Source: Paraburkholderia phosphatilytica (lineage in GTDB: Bacteria > Pseudomonadota > Gammaproteobacteria > Burkholderiales > Burkholderiaceae). Taken from it: a DNA stretch of 64,000 nucleotides. Shown in pieces: positions 52,787 to 62,862 of this stretch. The notes beneath the pieces were generated by a model, which worked only from the letters and a program-made list of their open reading frames with translations, did no database searches and was not told the origin of the DNA. The first letter of the stretch is position 1. Every line of letters begins with the position of its first letter. A program made the position numbers and the translations under genes. The stretch spans positions 124,001-188,000 of the forward strand of contig NZ_QQOA01000002.1 in assembly GCF_003443895.1 (NCBI RefSeq), given 5' to 3'.

Positions 52787-53298
52787 ACCTGCCTTTGACC
52801 CCTGCTTGAGACCCCGCTCGAACCGGCATGTGCCGCGCATATGCCGGTTAGTCATCGCGGACTGGTTGGAGAGGCAGGACTACCGCGCACGTGGGCGATT
52901 GCTCGCGACCTCGTCACGCCCTGCCCCAGTGTGGGAAACATTTTTGCTCCCCATCGCAAGGCATGTCAATGCTTGTTCCCGATTTTGACGCAGTGCGATA
53001 TTTTTTTAATTATCGTTTTCCCCATGTGCGTGCATGGCGCATGACGATGCGCAAAGCGCCTTGAAATCATTAGGGAAACCCCGCTGTTTTCAGGCCTCGA
53101 AAAACATCGTTCAGACGTTTGAAAACAGGCGCGCGGCAAGGGGCTCGCCGCGCAGCATGGGCGCAGCAATTTGCGCACTGCGATGCGGGCGATGCGATTC
53201 GATCCGGCGCGCGCCGAACTCCTGCTTGACCCGCGTCGAACGCGTCGCGAGATCAATCGTTTGACTGCTTCGCCCGCGGTGTTCGAAACAACGGCGTG
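52787..53298. other. Intergenic region between phaC and pgeF
   Basis: About 510 bp. It carries the phaC promoter candidate, an AT-rich box CGATA-N10-TATCG at 52996-53015 and a GC-rich hairpin GCGCGGC/GCCGCGC at 53131-53153 with no T-run. No gene is supported here. The AT-rich box could be a PhaR or other regulator site; unproven. Confidence 0.5.
52940..52969 (-). promoter_or_regulatory. Sigma-70 promoter candidate for phaC
   Basis: On the minus strand a perfect TTGACA (-35, 52964-52969) is followed after 18 bp by AAAAAT (-10-like, four of six matches, 52940-52945). Transcription would start near 52933 and give a leader of about 145 nt to phaC. Confidence 0.5.
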
Positions 53299-54177
53299 CT
53301 AGTCGGAGAGCCAGATCAGTGCTGCCATCCGGCCGGTCACGCGGTCGCGTCGATAGGAGTAGAAACGATCGCGCTCAGTCACCGTGCAGGCATCGCCGCC
53401 GGTGATGTTCGTCACGCCGATTGCCTGCAAACGCACGCGCGCGAGCGCCGGCAGATTCGCGAGAAATTTGCCCGGCGTCTGCGGATGAGCGATGAATGCG
53501 GCAGACGTCGCGTCACGTTGTTCGCCGTCGACACCCGTCATGAAAGCGTCACGGACGTCTGCCCCGACCTCGAACGCCGTGGGTCCGATGCAGGGCCCGA
53601 GGTACGCGTGCAGCGTCGCCGTGCTGCCGCCCGCGAGCGACGCGACCCGCCGCGCCGCGTTCTCGATCACGCCCGCGGCAAGACCCCGCCAGCCCGCATG
53701 CGCGGCGCCGACCGCGCGCCCCTCGCTGTCGCAGATGAGCACCGGCATGCAGTCCGCGATCATCACGATGCAGACGGTGTCCGACCGGTCGGTCACGCTC
53801 GCGTCGGCGCGCAGCGTACCGACGCCTTCGCGCGTGGCGGCGAGCGCATCGCACGCATCGACGACGTCCGCGCCGTGGATCTGCTGGAGCCACGCGACGG
53901 GTGCCCCCGTCATCGCGGCGAGACGCCTGCGGTTGATCAGGACGCGGTCGCGATCGTCATCGGTACTCACGCCGAGGTTCAGGCCGCCGGGCCCATCCAC
54001 GCCATCCGCGTAACGCCCATAGGGCGGCAGGCTCACGCCGCCGTTACGCGTGGTGACGAGCGCCTTCACGCGCGGCGACACGCGCCATGCTGGACGCAGC
54101 ACGTCTGCTTCCGTCAGCTCCGGCAGATTCGCCGGGTCCGCTGCCATGTCTTCCGGCAACTTCCGATGCTCGCTCAT
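53299..54177 (-). CDS. pgeF: Polyphenol oxidase/laccase-domain protein, peptidoglycan editing factor PgeF
   Basis: 292 residues. YfiH/DUF152 fold with the metal-site residues of HGADVV (His), [10 protein letters not shown] (Cys) and [10 protein letters not shown] (His), and the [13 protein letters not shown] end. E. coli YfiH removes wrongly built L-Ser muropeptides; others oxidise phenols or act on purine nucleosides. Its ATG overlaps the rluD stop (4 nt), as is common, so the two are co-translated. Confidence 0.88.
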   Translation of the reverse strand: MSEHRKLPEDMAADPANLPELTEADVLRPAWRVSPRVKALVTTRNGGVSLPPYGRYADGVDGPGGLNLGVSTDDDRDRVLINRRRLAAMTGAPVAWLQQIHGADVVDACDALAATREGVGTLRADASVTDRSDTVCIVMIADCMPVLICDSEGRAVGAAHAGWRGLAAGVIENAARRVASLAGGSTATLHAYLGPCIGPTAFEVGADVRDAFMTGVDGEQRDATSAAFIAHPQTPGKFLANLPALARVRLQAIGVTNITGGDACTVTERDRFYSYRRDRVTGRMAALIWLSD

Positions 54178-55439
54178 TCGTTGTCGCCCTCATCGTCGTC
54201 TTCGTCCGCGTAGTCGTCTTCGTCGCTGCCGATCACATAGCCTTCGTCGCTGTACGCGGCGTCGAATTCGAACGTATCGAAGTCCGCTTCGTCCTCGCCT
54301 TCGCCGAGACCGAGCGCGGCTGCAAGCGCGGCCATGTCGTCGGGCACCGGCGCTTCCCAGTGCAGCGCGCGGCGCGTCTGCGGATGGATCAGCCCGAGCC
54401 GCCACGCGTGCAGCGCCTGGCGCGCAAACCCGTCGGGCAGCGGCGTGACCGAGCGCTGTCCGCGCACGCGGCCATACACAGGATCGCCAAGCAATGGATG
54501 ACCGATGTGCGCGCAATGCACGCGGATCTGATGCGTGCGGCCCGTTTCGAGATCGCAGTGGATCGCGGACACCGGCTGACGCTGCCAGACCGTCGCATCG
54601 ATGCGGCGGAAATGCGTGCGCGCGGGTTTGCCGGCGGCGCCCGTGACGACCGCCATGCGGGTGCGCTCGCGCGGATCGCGGCCGATCGGCGCGTCGATCG
54701 TGCCTTCGTCGGGCAGGTTGCCCCACACGAGCGCGAAGTACCGGCGCTTGACGGTACGCGCCTGCATCTGACGCACGAGGTCGGTCTGCGCCTCCAGCGT
54801 GCGCGCGACCACCATCAGCCCCGAGGTTTCCTTGTCGAGCCGGTGCACGATGCCGGCGCGCGGCAGCCCAGCCGCCGCGTCGCCGTAACGATGCAGCAGA
54901 CCGTTCAGGAGCGTGCCGCTCCAGTTGCCCGCGGCCGGATGCACGACGAGCCCCGCCGGCTTGTTGATCACGACGATCGCGTCGTCTTCATAGATCACCT
55001 CGAGCGGTACCGGCTCCGGCGTGAACGCAAGCTGTTCGGGCAACAGATCGGGGACGAGTTCGATCGTCGCGTCGAGCGGCACGGGTTGGCGGATCTTTGC
55101 CGGCGCGCCGTCCACCTTCACGCGCTGCGACTCGATCCAGCCTTGCAGGCGGCTACGCGAAAATTCGGGGAATACCTTCGCCAGCACCTTGTCGAGTCGC
55201 TCGCCGGCGAGTTCGGGCGGCACCCGCGCGCGGCGCGGCGTTTCATCGGGATTGCCTGCCGAAGCAGGCGAGGAAGACGCTGTAACGCTCGTGCTCCGCG
55301 CCCCGGCCGGCGCGCCCGCTGTTGCTTCGGCGGGAACCGCGCCCACCGGTCGAGCGTCGTGAGGGTCTGCGCCTGGGCTATAATCCTTGCTGCTGTTCCG
55401 GGTACCGGCAGCGGTATCCACCTTCCTTGAGCGGGTCAT
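54174..55439 (-). CDS. rluD: 23S rRNA pseudouridine synthase RluD
   Basis: 421 residues. After a variable 70-residue leader comes an S4 RNA-binding domain ([35 protein letters not shown]) and the RluA-type catalytic domain with [17 protein letters not shown], whose Asp (about 202) attacks the uridine. The C-terminus is an acidic disordered tail ([16 protein letters not shown]). It makes pseudouridines 1911, 1915 and 1917 of 23S rRNA helix 69. Divergent from bamD, 38 bp apart, the classical arrangement. Confidence 0.92.
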   Translation of the reverse strand: MTRSRKVDTAAGTRNSSKDYSPGADPHDARPVGAVPAEATAGAPAGARSTSVTASSSPASAGNPDETPRRARVPPELAGERLDKVLAKVFPEFSRSRLQGWIESQRVKVDGAPAKIRQPVPLDATIELVPDLLPEQLAFTPEPVPLEVIYEDDAIVVINKPAGLVVHPAAGNWSGTLLNGLLHRYGDAAAGLPRAGIVHRLDKETSGLMVVARTLEAQTDLVRQMQARTVKRRYFALVWGNLPDEGTIDAPIGRDPRERTRMAVVTGAAGKPARTHFRRIDATVWQRQPVSAIHCDLETGRTHQIRVHCAHIGHPLLGDPVYGRVRGQRSVTPLPDGFARQALHAWRLGLIHPQTRRALHWEAPVPDDMAALAAALGLGEGEDEADFDTFEFDAAYSDEGYVIGSDEDDYADEDDDEGDNE

Positions 55440-55477
55440 TGAGACAGGGTCACCTGGACGTAAAGCTGAACTGGAAA

Positions 55478-56323
55478 ATGCGAGCCTTGAATACGATCAC
55501 TAACACGGCCCGAGACATGGCCAGGAACATGGCCAGATTTGTTGCGTGCGTCGCAGCCGTCGCCATCCTCGCGGGCTGTCACGGCCTGCCGGAAAAGACC
55601 GACGAAACAGCCGTGTGGACCAACAATAAATTGTACAACGAGGCACAGGACGCACTGAACGGCGGCGACTGGGCAAAGTGCGCGAAATACTTCGAGGCGC
55701 TCGAAGGCCGCGACCCGTTCGGCCACTTCGCGCAGCAGGCGCAGATCAACGTCGCGTACTGCCACTGGAAGGATGACGAAACCGCGCAGGCCGATCAGGC
55801 GATCGACCGCTTCATCCAGCTGCACCCGGATCACCCCGATATCGCGTACGCGTACTACCTGAAGGGCATGATCCACTTCAACGACGACCTGGGCCTGTTC
55901 GGCCGCTTCTCCGGTCAGGACATGAGCGAGCGCGATCCAAAGTCGCTGCGCGAGTCGTACGACGCGTTCAAGGTGGTGGTCGACAAGTACCCGCAGAGCA
56001 AGTACGCGCCGGATGCCGCGCAGCGCATGCGCTACATCGTGAATGCGCTCGCTTCGCACGAAGTGCACGCGGCGGACTACTACTACCGCCGCGGCGCGTA
56101 CGTCGCCGCGATCAACCGCGCGCAGCTCGCGATCAAGGAATACAAGAGCGCGCCCGCCATCGAAGATGCGCTGCACATCATGATGCTGTCGTACCAGAAG
56201 CTGAACGAGCCGCAACTCGCCGACGACACGAAGCGCGTGCTCGCCGCAACGTTCCCGGACAGCCCGTACATCACCGGTCATGCGCGGCCGGGTACGCAGC
56301 AGAAGTCCTGGTGGCAGTTCTGA
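55478..56323 (+). CDS. bamD: Outer membrane assembly lipoprotein BamD
   Basis: 281 residues. Signal peptide with lipobox LAGC (Cys34) and then five TPR-like repeats ([60 protein letters not shown]). It is the essential lipoprotein of the BAM complex that folds beta-barrels into the outer membrane. ATG 55478 gives a 33-residue signal, slightly long; Met at residue 14 is an alternative. A strong terminator follows at 56358. Confidence 0.93.
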   Translation: MRALNTITNTARDMARNMARFVACVAAVAILAGCHGLPEKTDETAVWTNNKLYNEAQDALNGGDWAKCAKYFEALEGRDPFGHFAQQAQINVAYCHWKDDETAQADQAIDRFIQLHPDHPDIAYAYYLKGMIHFNDDLGLFGRFSGQDMSERDPKSLRESYDAFKVVVDKYPQSKYAPDAAQRMRYIVNALASHEVHAADYYYRRGAYVAAINRAQLAIKEYKSAPAIEDALHIMMLSYQKLNEPQLADDTKRVLAATFPDSPYITGHARPGTQQKSWWQF

Positions 56324-56357
56324 TCAGCCTCTGACGCACACCGGCACTACAAAGCGA

Positions 56358-56393
56358 AACGCCACGGCAGTCACATCCTGCCGTGGCGTTTTT
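56358..56393 (+). terminator. Rho-independent terminator of bamD
   Basis: A perfect 13-bp stem (AACGCCACGGCAG/CTGCCGTGGCGTT) with a 7-nt loop and a run of five T residues ending at 56393. It starts 35 nt after the stop codon. Read from the other strand it also shows TTTC, so it may serve the convergent rlmD. Confidence 0.9.
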
Positions 56394-56451
56394 GTATTTG
56401 CGTCGCAGCTCGCACGATGACCGGTGTCCCGCTAAAGCCGCAACGCTGTGC

Positions 56452-57873
56452 TCAATCCCGCTCGAACAGCGCGATCGATTCGACGTGCGACGTATGCGGG
56501 AACATGTTGACCACGCCCGCGCCCTTCAACCGGTAGCCGGCTTCGTGCACGAGCAGCCCGGCATCGCGCGCGAGCGTCGACGGATTGCACGACACGTAGA
56601 CGATGCGCTTCGGCAGCGAACCCTCGCCGCTCTGCGCGATCTCCGCGAGCGCCTTCGATACCGCGAGCGCGCCTTCGCGCGGCGGGTCGATCAGATACTT
56701 GTCGAAGTGGCCGAGCGCGCGCATGTCGTCGGCGGTGACTTCGAACAGGTTGCGGCACGCAAACGACGTGTGCCCGTCCACGCCGTTCTCGCGCGCGTTC
56801 GCGAGCGCGCGCGTGGTCAGCGTGTCGCTGCCTTCGATGCCCACCACTTCGCGCGCGAGCCGCGCGAGCGGTAGCGTGAAGTTGCCGATGCCGCAGAATA
56901 GGTCGAGCACGCGGTCGCCCGGCGCGGGCGCGAGCAGGCGCAACGCGCGGCCCACCAGCACGCGGTTGATCTGGTGATTGACCTGAGTGAAATCGGTCGG
57001 CTTGAACGGCATCCGGATACCGTATTCCGGCAGCGTGTAGTCGAGCTGTGCGTCGAGCGGATAGAACGGCACGACGGTATCCGGGCCCTTCGGCTGCAGC
57101 CAGAACTGCACGTTGTGTTCATCCGCGAACGTGCGCAGCAGCGCTTCGTCGGCGTCGGTGAGCGGTTCGAGAATGCGCAGCACCAGGGCAGTGACCGACG
57201 CGCCCACCGCGAGCTCGATCTGCGGCATGCGATCGCGGATCGACAGCCCTTCCACCAGCTGACGCAGCGGCACCAGCATCGCCGAAACGTGCGGCGGCAG
57301 CACCTCGCAGCTCGTCATGTCCGCGACATAGCTGCTCTTGCGCTCGTGGAAGCCGACCAGGACGCCGCCCTTCTTCACGACGTTGCGCACGGTGAGACGC
57401 GCGCGATAGCGATAGCCCCACGACGGCCCGTGAATCGGCCGGAACACCGTCTCCGCGCGCAGCTTCGCGAGATGCGCGAGGTTGTCTTCGAGCACGCGCT
57501 GCTTGACGGCGATCTGCGCACGCACGTCGAGATGCTGCATCGAGCAGCCGCCGCAAGTGCCGAAGAACTGGCATTGCGGCTTCGTGCGGATCACGCTTTC
57601 GCGCAGGATATCGACCACCTGGGCCTGTTCGTAGCTCGGCTTGCGGCGGAAACTCAGGTATGTGACCCGCTCGCCCGGCAACGCGCCTTCGACGAAAATC
57701 ACCTTGCCCGGCTCGCCGGTTTCGGTCACGACGCGGCCGACGCCGCGCGCTTCCATGTCGAGCGAATCGATGTCGAGCGGACCGGCCGGGGCATGCGTCG
57801 TGCTGCCTTTGGATGCGCCCCGTTTGCCTTTCGACGGACGTTGAGAAGGGGTTTCAGAAGCGGTTTCGGACAC
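56452..57873 (-). CDS. rlmD: 23S rRNA (uracil-1939-C5)-methyltransferase RlmD
   Basis: 473 residues. An N-terminal TRAM-like domain ([16 protein letters not shown]), a 4Fe-4S site with Cys101, Cys107 and Cys110 ([15 protein letters not shown]) plus a later Cys in MTSCEVLPP, and the SAM fold with [16 protein letters not shown] and the catalytic-Cys motif [13 protein letters not shown]. It methylates U1939 of 23S rRNA. A basic leader precedes the fold. The gene converges with bamD and its start is 80 bp from the nuclease gene on the other strand. Confidence 0.92.
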   Translation of the reverse strand: MSETASETPSQRPSKGKRGASKGSTTHAPAGPLDIDSLDMEARGVGRVVTETGEPGKVIFVEGALPGERVTYLSFRRKPSYEQAQVVDILRESVIRTKPQCQFFGTCGGCSMQHLDVRAQIAVKQRVLEDNLAHLAKLRAETVFRPIHGPSWGYRYRARLTVRNVVKKGGVLVGFHERKSSYVADMTSCEVLPPHVSAMLVPLRQLVEGLSIRDRMPQIELAVGASVTALVLRILEPLTDADEALLRTFADEHNVQFWLQPKGPDTVVPFYPLDAQLDYTLPEYGIRMPFKPTDFTQVNHQINRVLVGRALRLLAPAPGDRVLDLFCGIGNFTLPLARLAREVVGIEGSDTLTTRALANARENGVDGHTSFACRNLFEVTADDMRALGHFDKYLIDPPREGALAVSKALAEIAQSGEGSLPKRIVYVSCNPSTLARDAGLLVHEAGYRLKGAGVVNMFPHTSHVESIALFERD

Positions 57874-57953
57874 CTGCGGATACCTGCGAATTCGTGGGGA
57901 AAGGCGAGATTGTAGACGAATGGGGCAACGAAGACCCGACCTCGGAGGTCAAC

Positions 57954-58838
57954 ATGCGGCTCATCAGCTGGAACGTGCAGTGGGGTCGAAGCGCGGAAGG
58001 TGTCGTCGATCTCGCGCGGACGGTACGCGAAGCCCGGCAGTTCGGCGACTTCGACGTGCTGTGCATGCAGGAAGTGACGCGCGGCTTCGGCGCGCTGCCA
58101 GGCCATCCCGGCGACGACCAGTTCGCCGAACTCGAGGCGCTGTTGCCGGGCTATACGGTGATCGACGCGATCGGCGCCGATCTGCCCCCGCTCGCGCCAG
58201 TATCAAATGCGGCATTGGGCGCTGAGTCGGGGAAAAAGCGCCGCCAGTTCGGCAACGCGATCGCGACGCGGCTGCCCGTCGGGCTCGCGATCCGGCACGC
58301 GCTGCCGTGGCCGGTGGATCCGCGGGCGCCGTCGATGCAGCGCGTCGCGCTCGAAGCGGTGCTGCAGTCGGACATCGGTGCGCTGCGCGTGCTTGTCACG
58401 CACCTCGAGTTCTATTCGGAGCAGCAGCGGCTCGCACAGGTCGACGCGCTGCGGCGCCTGCAGCAGGAAGCCGCCGCGCATGCGGCGCGGCCAGCGCCCG
58501 CCGAGAACGACAGCGGCCCGTTCGCGGCGACGGCACGGCCGGCCAGCGCGATCGTCTGCGGCGATTTCAACAGTCCATTCGACAGTGCCGCGTATCACCG
58601 CATGCTCGAACCGATCCCGGACAGCCCGCGCTTCGTCGATGCATGGGCAACGCTGCATCCGGGCAAAACGCCGCCGCCGTCGGCCGGGGTGTACGACAAG
58701 GAACAATGGTCGTCGGGCGAGATGACGTGCGACTTCGTGTTCGTCACGGAGGATCTGCGCGGCCGGCTGCGCCGTTGCGACATCGATCCGCACTCGCATG
58801 CGTCCGATCATCAGCCTCTTATCGTGGAATTTGCCTGA
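57954..58838 (+). CDS. Endonuclease/exonuclease/phosphatase family protein
   Basis: 294 residues. EEP fold motifs in order: MRLISWNVQWG (Asn metal ligand), VLCMQEVTRG (Glu), VTHLEFYSEQQR (His), IVCGDFNSPFDS (Asp, Asn) and the closing SHASDHQPLIVEF (Asp-His pair). It hydrolyses phosphodiester or phosphomonoester bonds; DNA, RNA or lipid targets cannot be told apart. ATG 57954 has TCGGAGGT 5 nt before it. Longer frames begin inside the divergent rlmD gene and are not used. Confidence 0.85.
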   Translation: MRLISWNVQWGRSAEGVVDLARTVREARQFGDFDVLCMQEVTRGFGALPGHPGDDQFAELEALLPGYTVIDAIGADLPPLAPVSNAALGAESGKKRRQFGNAIATRLPVGLAIRHALPWPVDPRAPSMQRVALEAVLQSDIGALRVLVTHLEFYSEQQRLAQVDALRRLQQEAAAHAARPAPAENDSGPFAATARPASAIVCGDFNSPFDSAAYHRMLEPIPDSPRFVDAWATLHPGKTPPPSAGVYDKEQWSSGEMTCDFVFVTEDLRGRLRRCDIDPHSHASDHQPLIVEFA

Positions 58839-58881
58839 CGGCGCGATTGCCTCGCGCGCCCTTGGTCAGCCATCAAAGCGA

Positions 58882-59658
58882 TCAGCTTTCGAACGCCGCG
58901 AGATATTCGGCCCAGTGCGGTGCCGCTTCGGTCGACAGCGACTGCTTCACGAGCGCCACTTCGTCCGCGTATTCGTCCGCGGAAAAGCCGCCGCGCATCA
59001 GCTGGAAGCGGCAGTACAGCAGGTAGGTGTTGACGACGTCGGTTTCGCAGTAGTTGCGGATTTCCTCGATGCGCCCCTGCTGGAACGCGTTCCACACCTG
59101 GCCGCCGTCCATGCCGAGCTTGCCGGGAAAGCCGCACAGCTTCGCGAGCGCATCGAGCGGCGCATTCGCGCGGGCCTGATACATCGCGAGCAGATCCATC
59201 AGATCGGTATGACGCGAATGATACCGGCTGATGTAGTTGTTCCATTTGAATTCGCGGTCGTCCTCGCCGAGATCCCAGTAGCGCGACGCCCGCACACCGT
59301 GCACGAGCGCACGATAGTGCAGCACCGGCAGATCGAAGCCGCCGCCGTTCCACGACACGAGCTGCGGCGTGTACTTCTCGATGGTGCGATAGAACGACTG
59401 GATCAGCGCGGCCTCGCCGTCCTGCAGCGTGCCGAGCGAGCGCACGCGGAAGCCCTGGTTGTCGCGAAACGCGCACGAAATCGCGGCGATCCGCTGCAAG
59501 TGATGCGGCAGGAAATCGCTGCCGGTTTTCTCGCGGCGCGCGCTGAACGCGTAGTCGGCGACCTCGGCGTCGGTGAGGTTCGCGGGCAGATCTTCGAGGC
59601 GGCGAATGCCGTCGACATCGGGAATCGTCTCGATGTCGAATACCAGAACCGGAGTCAT
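58882..59658 (-). CDS. PolB-like 3'-5' exonuclease
   Basis: 258 residues with a DEDDy exonuclease core: VLVFDIETIPDVDG (first Asp-Glu), QLVSWNGGGFDLPVL (Asp), and YCETDVVNTYLLYCRF (final Asp). It corresponds to the predicted 3'-5' exonuclease related to the PolB proofreading domain, single-domain here without a polymerase. It probably trims DNA in repair. It begins 10 bp after the rpoS stop on the same strand and may be read as part of that transcript. Confidence 0.85.
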   Translation of the reverse strand: MTPVLVFDIETIPDVDGIRRLEDLPANLTDAEVADYAFSARREKTGSDFLPHHLQRIAAISCAFRDNQGFRVRSLGTLQDGEAALIQSFYRTIEKYTPQLVSWNGGGFDLPVLHYRALVHGVRASRYWDLGEDDREFKWNNYISRYHSRHTDLMDLLAMYQARANAPLDALAKLCGFPGKLGMDGGQVWNAFQQGRIEEIRNYCETDVVNTYLLYCRFQLMRGGFSADEYADEVALVKQSLSTEAAPHWAEYLAAFES

Positions 59659-59668
59659 CGGAAAACGG

Positions 59669-60754
59669 TCAGAGAACGGCGTCCTTGCGCACACCGTTGG
59701 ATGCGAAGAAGCGCTTCAGCCGCACCAGCGCTTCCTGCTGGATCTGCCGCACGCGTTCCCGCGTGAGGCCCATTTCGTCGGCGAGTTCTTCGAGCGTGGC
59801 GGGCTCGATGTGATTGAGGCCGAAACGCCGCTCGATCACATGCCGATGCTTGTCCGACAGGCGCGCGAGCCACGCGCGCGTGAGTGTTTCGAGCTCGCGG
59901 TGCTGCACTTCCGCATCCGGCGACTGGCTCTGGTCGTCGGACAGCAGATCGAGCAGGCTGCTCGCCGGATCGAGATCGAGCGGCGCGTCGAGCGAGGCGG
60001 TGTGCTCGTTCAGCGCGAGGATGTCCGTGACTTCGTCGGAGGTCTTGCCGGTGAGGTACGCGATGTCGTCGATGCTCGCGTCGCGGCGGTCGCCCGCCTC
60101 GGCCGTGTTCATCGAATTCTTCTCGAGGTGGCGCTTCGCGCGCAGCACCTGGTTCAGCTCGCGGATCACGTGCACCGGCAGCCGCACAGTGCGCGCCTGG
60201 TTCATGATCGCGCGCTCGATGCTCTGACGGATCCACCACGTGGCGTAGGTGGAGAAACGGAAGCCGCGCGTCGGATCGAATTTCTCGATCGCGTGCATCA
60301 GGCCGAGATTGCCTTCCTCGATCAGATCGAGAAGCGGCACGCCGCGATTCAGATAGCCCTTCGCAATGCTCACCACGAGCCGCAGATTGCGCTCGATCAT
60401 CACCTGGCGCGCTTCGAACTCGCCCGCTTTCGCGAGACGCGAGTAACGCTGCTCTTCCTCGACGGTGAGCAGCGGCTTCACGCTGATGCGGTTGAGGTAG
60501 TGCTGGATCGTGTCGGCCGTGAGCTCGGCCTGCAGCAGCGCGCGGAAATCGTCGGCGTCGGAAGGCGCTTCGGCGCGGCCCTCCTCGCTGTCGCCCTCGG
60601 CTTCGTCGTTGCCCGACGATTCCTCGGCGTCGCGAACTTCGAGTTCGTCGTTGCTCTCGTCGTCCGAAGCGCCGCCGTCCTCCACCGAGGCATGCGTGGC
60701 ACGGCTGATCGTCTCAGTCTCGGCTTGCGGCGGGCGGCGCTTCGATTTCGGCAT
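59669..60754 (-). CDS. rpoS: RNA polymerase sigma factor RpoS
   Basis: 361 residues. Group 2 sigma-70 factor: region 1.2 (DADDFRALLQAELTADTIQH), region 2 (GNLGLMHAIEKFDPTRGFRF, YATWWIRQSIERAIMNQ) and region 4.2 (LEELADEMGLTRERVRQIQQ). The N-terminal 65 residues are an acidic, probably unfolded extension compared with E. coli RpoS (330). It directs stationary-phase and stress promoters. It follows nlpD by 12 nt with only a weak ribosome site, and main promoters in this arrangement usually lie within nlpD. Confidence 0.95.
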   Translation of the reverse strand: MPKSKRRPPQAETETISRATHASVEDGGASDDESNDELEVRDAEESSGNDEAEGDSEEGRAEAPSDADDFRALLQAELTADTIQHYLNRISVKPLLTVEEEQRYSRLAKAGEFEARQVMIERNLRLVVSIAKGYLNRGVPLLDLIEEGNLGLMHAIEKFDPTRGFRFSTYATWWIRQSIERAIMNQARTVRLPVHVIRELNQVLRAKRHLEKNSMNTAEAGDRRDASIDDIAYLTGKTSDEVTDILALNEHTASLDAPLDLDPASSLLDLLSDDQSQSPDAEVQHRELETLTRAWLARLSDKHRHVIERRFGLNHIEPATLEELADEMGLTRERVRQIQQEALVRLKRFFASNGVRKDAVL

Positions 60755-60766
60755 GGTCGTAATCGG

Positions 60767-61714
60767 TTATTGCGGCGGCAAGTACTTCAACGGGTCGACG
60801 GGTTTTCCCTGCTTCCGGACTTCGAAGTGCAGCATCACGCGGTCGGAATCGCTGTTGCCCATCTCGGCGATCTTCTGCCCTTTGGTCACGGCGTCCCCCT
60901 CTTTTACCATCAAAGCGCGGTTGTGTGCATACGCTGTCAGGTAAGTCGCGTCATGCTTGATGATAATGAGATTGCCGTATCCGCGCAGCCCATTTCCGGC
61001 ATAAACGACCCGTCCGTCCGCCGCGGCCTTCACCGGATCGCCCGGAGCCCCGCCGATATTGACACCCTTGTTGGTGGAGTCGTCGAATGTATTCAGAATC
61101 GGACCACGCACCGGCCACGCGAAGTTCGGTGTGCCGGACGCCGCGGCCGCTGCGCCGCTTGCGGGCGGCTGCGGCGGAATCGTCGTCGCGGTGGAACCGG
61201 ATCCGTAGACCGGCGGCGTCGCGCCTGGCGCGCCCGCGTTTGCACCGGGAGCGGGCGGCGGATTCAGCGGCGCCGTTTCGACCGTACCCGTACCGCCGCC
61301 GATCGGCGACGTCGCGACACCCGGCGTAACCGCGGCGACGTTCGCGCCCGGCGGCGCCACGCGCAGCAGCTGGTCGACTTCGATCTGGTTAGGATTCGAG
61401 AGATTGTTCCATGTCGCGATGTCGCGATAGTTCTGGCCGTTCTCGAGCGCGATCCGGTAAAGCGTGTCGCCCGGCTTCACCCGGTAGTAACCCGGAGGCG
61501 GCGGCCCGAGCGGTGCAGGCGGCTGCGCCGCTGCCGCGCCCGGCTGCTGCGCGTTCTGCGTCCCGAACGTGTTGGAGCGATCGACGACGGGCGCATTGTC
61601 GAGCCGCGTCGCGCACGCGGTCAGCACGGAAAGCGCGGCCACGCATACGCTGCGTTGAACTACCGTCAGGCGCACGGTTGGACTGGTTCTTTGCATCATG
61701 CGCAACATACTCAT
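60767..61714 (-). CDS. nlpD: NlpD-type LysM/LytM lipoprotein, activator of amidases
   Basis: 315 residues. Lipobox LTAC (Cys34), a LysM peptidoglycan-binding domain (YYRVKPGDTLYRIALENGQN), a long Pro/Gly/Ala linker and a C-terminal LytM domain (GPILNTFDDSTNKGVNIGGA; GLRGYGNLIIIKHDATYLTA). The usual zinc-site HxxxD start is missing (Asn in GVNIGG), as in E. coli NlpD, so it should activate AmiC rather than cut peptidoglycan itself. Upstream of rpoS as in most gamma- and betaproteobacteria. Confidence 0.93.
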   Translation of the reverse strand: MSMLRMMQRTSPTVRLTVVQRSVCVAALSVLTACATRLDNAPVVDRSNTFGTQNAQQPGAAAAQPPAPLGPPPPGYYRVKPGDTLYRIALENGQNYRDIATWNNLSNPNQIEVDQLLRVAPPGANVAAVTPGVATSPIGGGTGTVETAPLNPPPAPGANAGAPGATPPVYGSGSTATTIPPQPPASGAAAAASGTPNFAWPVRGPILNTFDDSTNKGVNIGGAPGDPVKAAADGRVVYAGNGLRGYGNLIIIKHDATYLTAYAHNRALMVKEGDAVTKGQKIAEMGNSDSDRVMLHFEVRKQGKPVDPLKYLPPQ

Positions 61715-61719
61715 CGGTT

Positions 61720-62862
61720 TCAGATCACTCCGGATTTTAAGGGTACAAAGAAAACGCGATCAAGCCGCGACTCCCGCCACTGTGCCGGCCCGACACGTTC
61801 GACGAGCGTGAGCACCTGCGACTGCGCATGCTGGTCGCCGACCGGCGCGACGAGCCGCCCGCCGATCGCGAGCTGCTCGAAGAGCGCCTGCGGCACATCG
61901 AGCCCCGCGGCCGCGATCACGATCGCGTCGAACGGTGCGACTTTCGGCATCCCGAGTCTGCCATCGCCGTAGTGCAGGCGGATGTTCGGAATGCGCAGCG
62001 GCCGCAGGTTCGTCTTCGCGCGTTCGTACAGCGGCTTGATGCGTTCGATCGAATACACGTCGCGCGCAACCTGGCTCAGCACCGCGGCCTGATACCCGCA
62101 GCCCGTGCCGATCTCCAGCACGTTCGCGAGCTGGCGTCCGCCCGCTGCGAGTTCGATCATGCGCGCGACCACCGACGGCTTCGAGATGGTCTGGTGATGA
62201 CCGATGGGCAGCGCGGCGTCTTCGTAGGCCTGGGTCGCGAGGCCGGGATCGACGAACAGATGCCGCGGCACCACCGACATCGCATGCAGCACGCGCGGAT
62301 CGGTCACGCCGTTCGCCCGCAGCCGTTCGACCATGCGCTCGCGAACCCGTTCCGACGTCAACGCCTGCGCCGCAATCTCGACGCTCTGCTGCGCGGCGCC
62401 GGAGACCTGCGTGAGCGGCATCGCCACGCTCGCCTGCGCGGCGGCGCGCAGGACGGTCGCGGTCGCTTTCGGTGCGGCCGATGCGGGCGCGGTGACGATG
62501 GTGCGTTTCGCGAGCACCGGCGGTTTGACCGCCAATGGCGCAGGCGAAGGCGCGGACACGCGCGGCTTCATGGTGGAAGCGATCGGCGTGACGGGCGCCT
62601 TCTTCGCTGGGTTGGCGATGGCGCTCGCGCCAGATGAAGACGCGCGTGCCGTCGAACCGGTGGACTTGAGCGACGTGGCAGCTTTGGTGCCCGTGCGGGT
62701 TCCGTTGTTTGCCGCCGCGCCAGCCGGACGGCTCGCCGCGCCGGATGCCTTCGCGCCGCCAGGTTTCGATGCGCGCGCATCGCTGCGCTGCGCGTCGGGC
62801 CGACGGCGCTCGCGCACGTCGGCGAGCCCAAGCGGAAAGCGCTTCGCGCGCTCGCCCGTCAT
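61720..62862 (-). CDS. pcm: Protein-L-isoaspartate O-methyltransferase with extended N-terminus
   Basis: 380 residues, against about 210 in E. coli. The last 210 residues are a full Pcm: [38 protein letters not shown] (SAM site) and [19 protein letters not shown]. The first 165 are low-complexity Ala/Lys/Ser/Pro sequence, probably flexible. It repairs isoaspartyl residues in aged proteins. ATG 62862 overlaps the surE stop (ATGA). A shorter start near the catalytic domain cannot be excluded, but the coupled ATG favours the long form. Confidence 0.9.
   Translation of the reverse strand: MTGERAKRFPLGLADVRERRRPDAQRSDARASKPGGAKASGAASRPAGAAANNGTRTGTKAATSLKSTGSTARASSSGASAIANPAKKAPVTPIASTMKPRVSAPSPAPLAVKPPVLAKRTIVTAPASAAPKATATVLRAAAQASVAMPLTQVSGAAQQSVEIAAQALTSERVRERMVERLRANGVTDPRVLHAMSVVPRHLFVDPGLATQAYEDAALPIGHHQTISKPSVVARMIELAAGGRQLANVLEIGTGCGYQAAVLSQVARDVYSIERIKPLYERAKTNLRPLRIPNIRLHYGDGRLGMPKVAPFDAIVIAAAGLDVPQALFEQLAIGGRLVAPVGDQHAQSQVLTLVERVGPAQWRESRLDRVFFVPLKSGVI

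Noticed and set aside
53131..53153. GC-rich hairpin downstream of pgeF
   Set aside because: 7-bp stem without T-run; frequent by chance in this GC-rich DNA.
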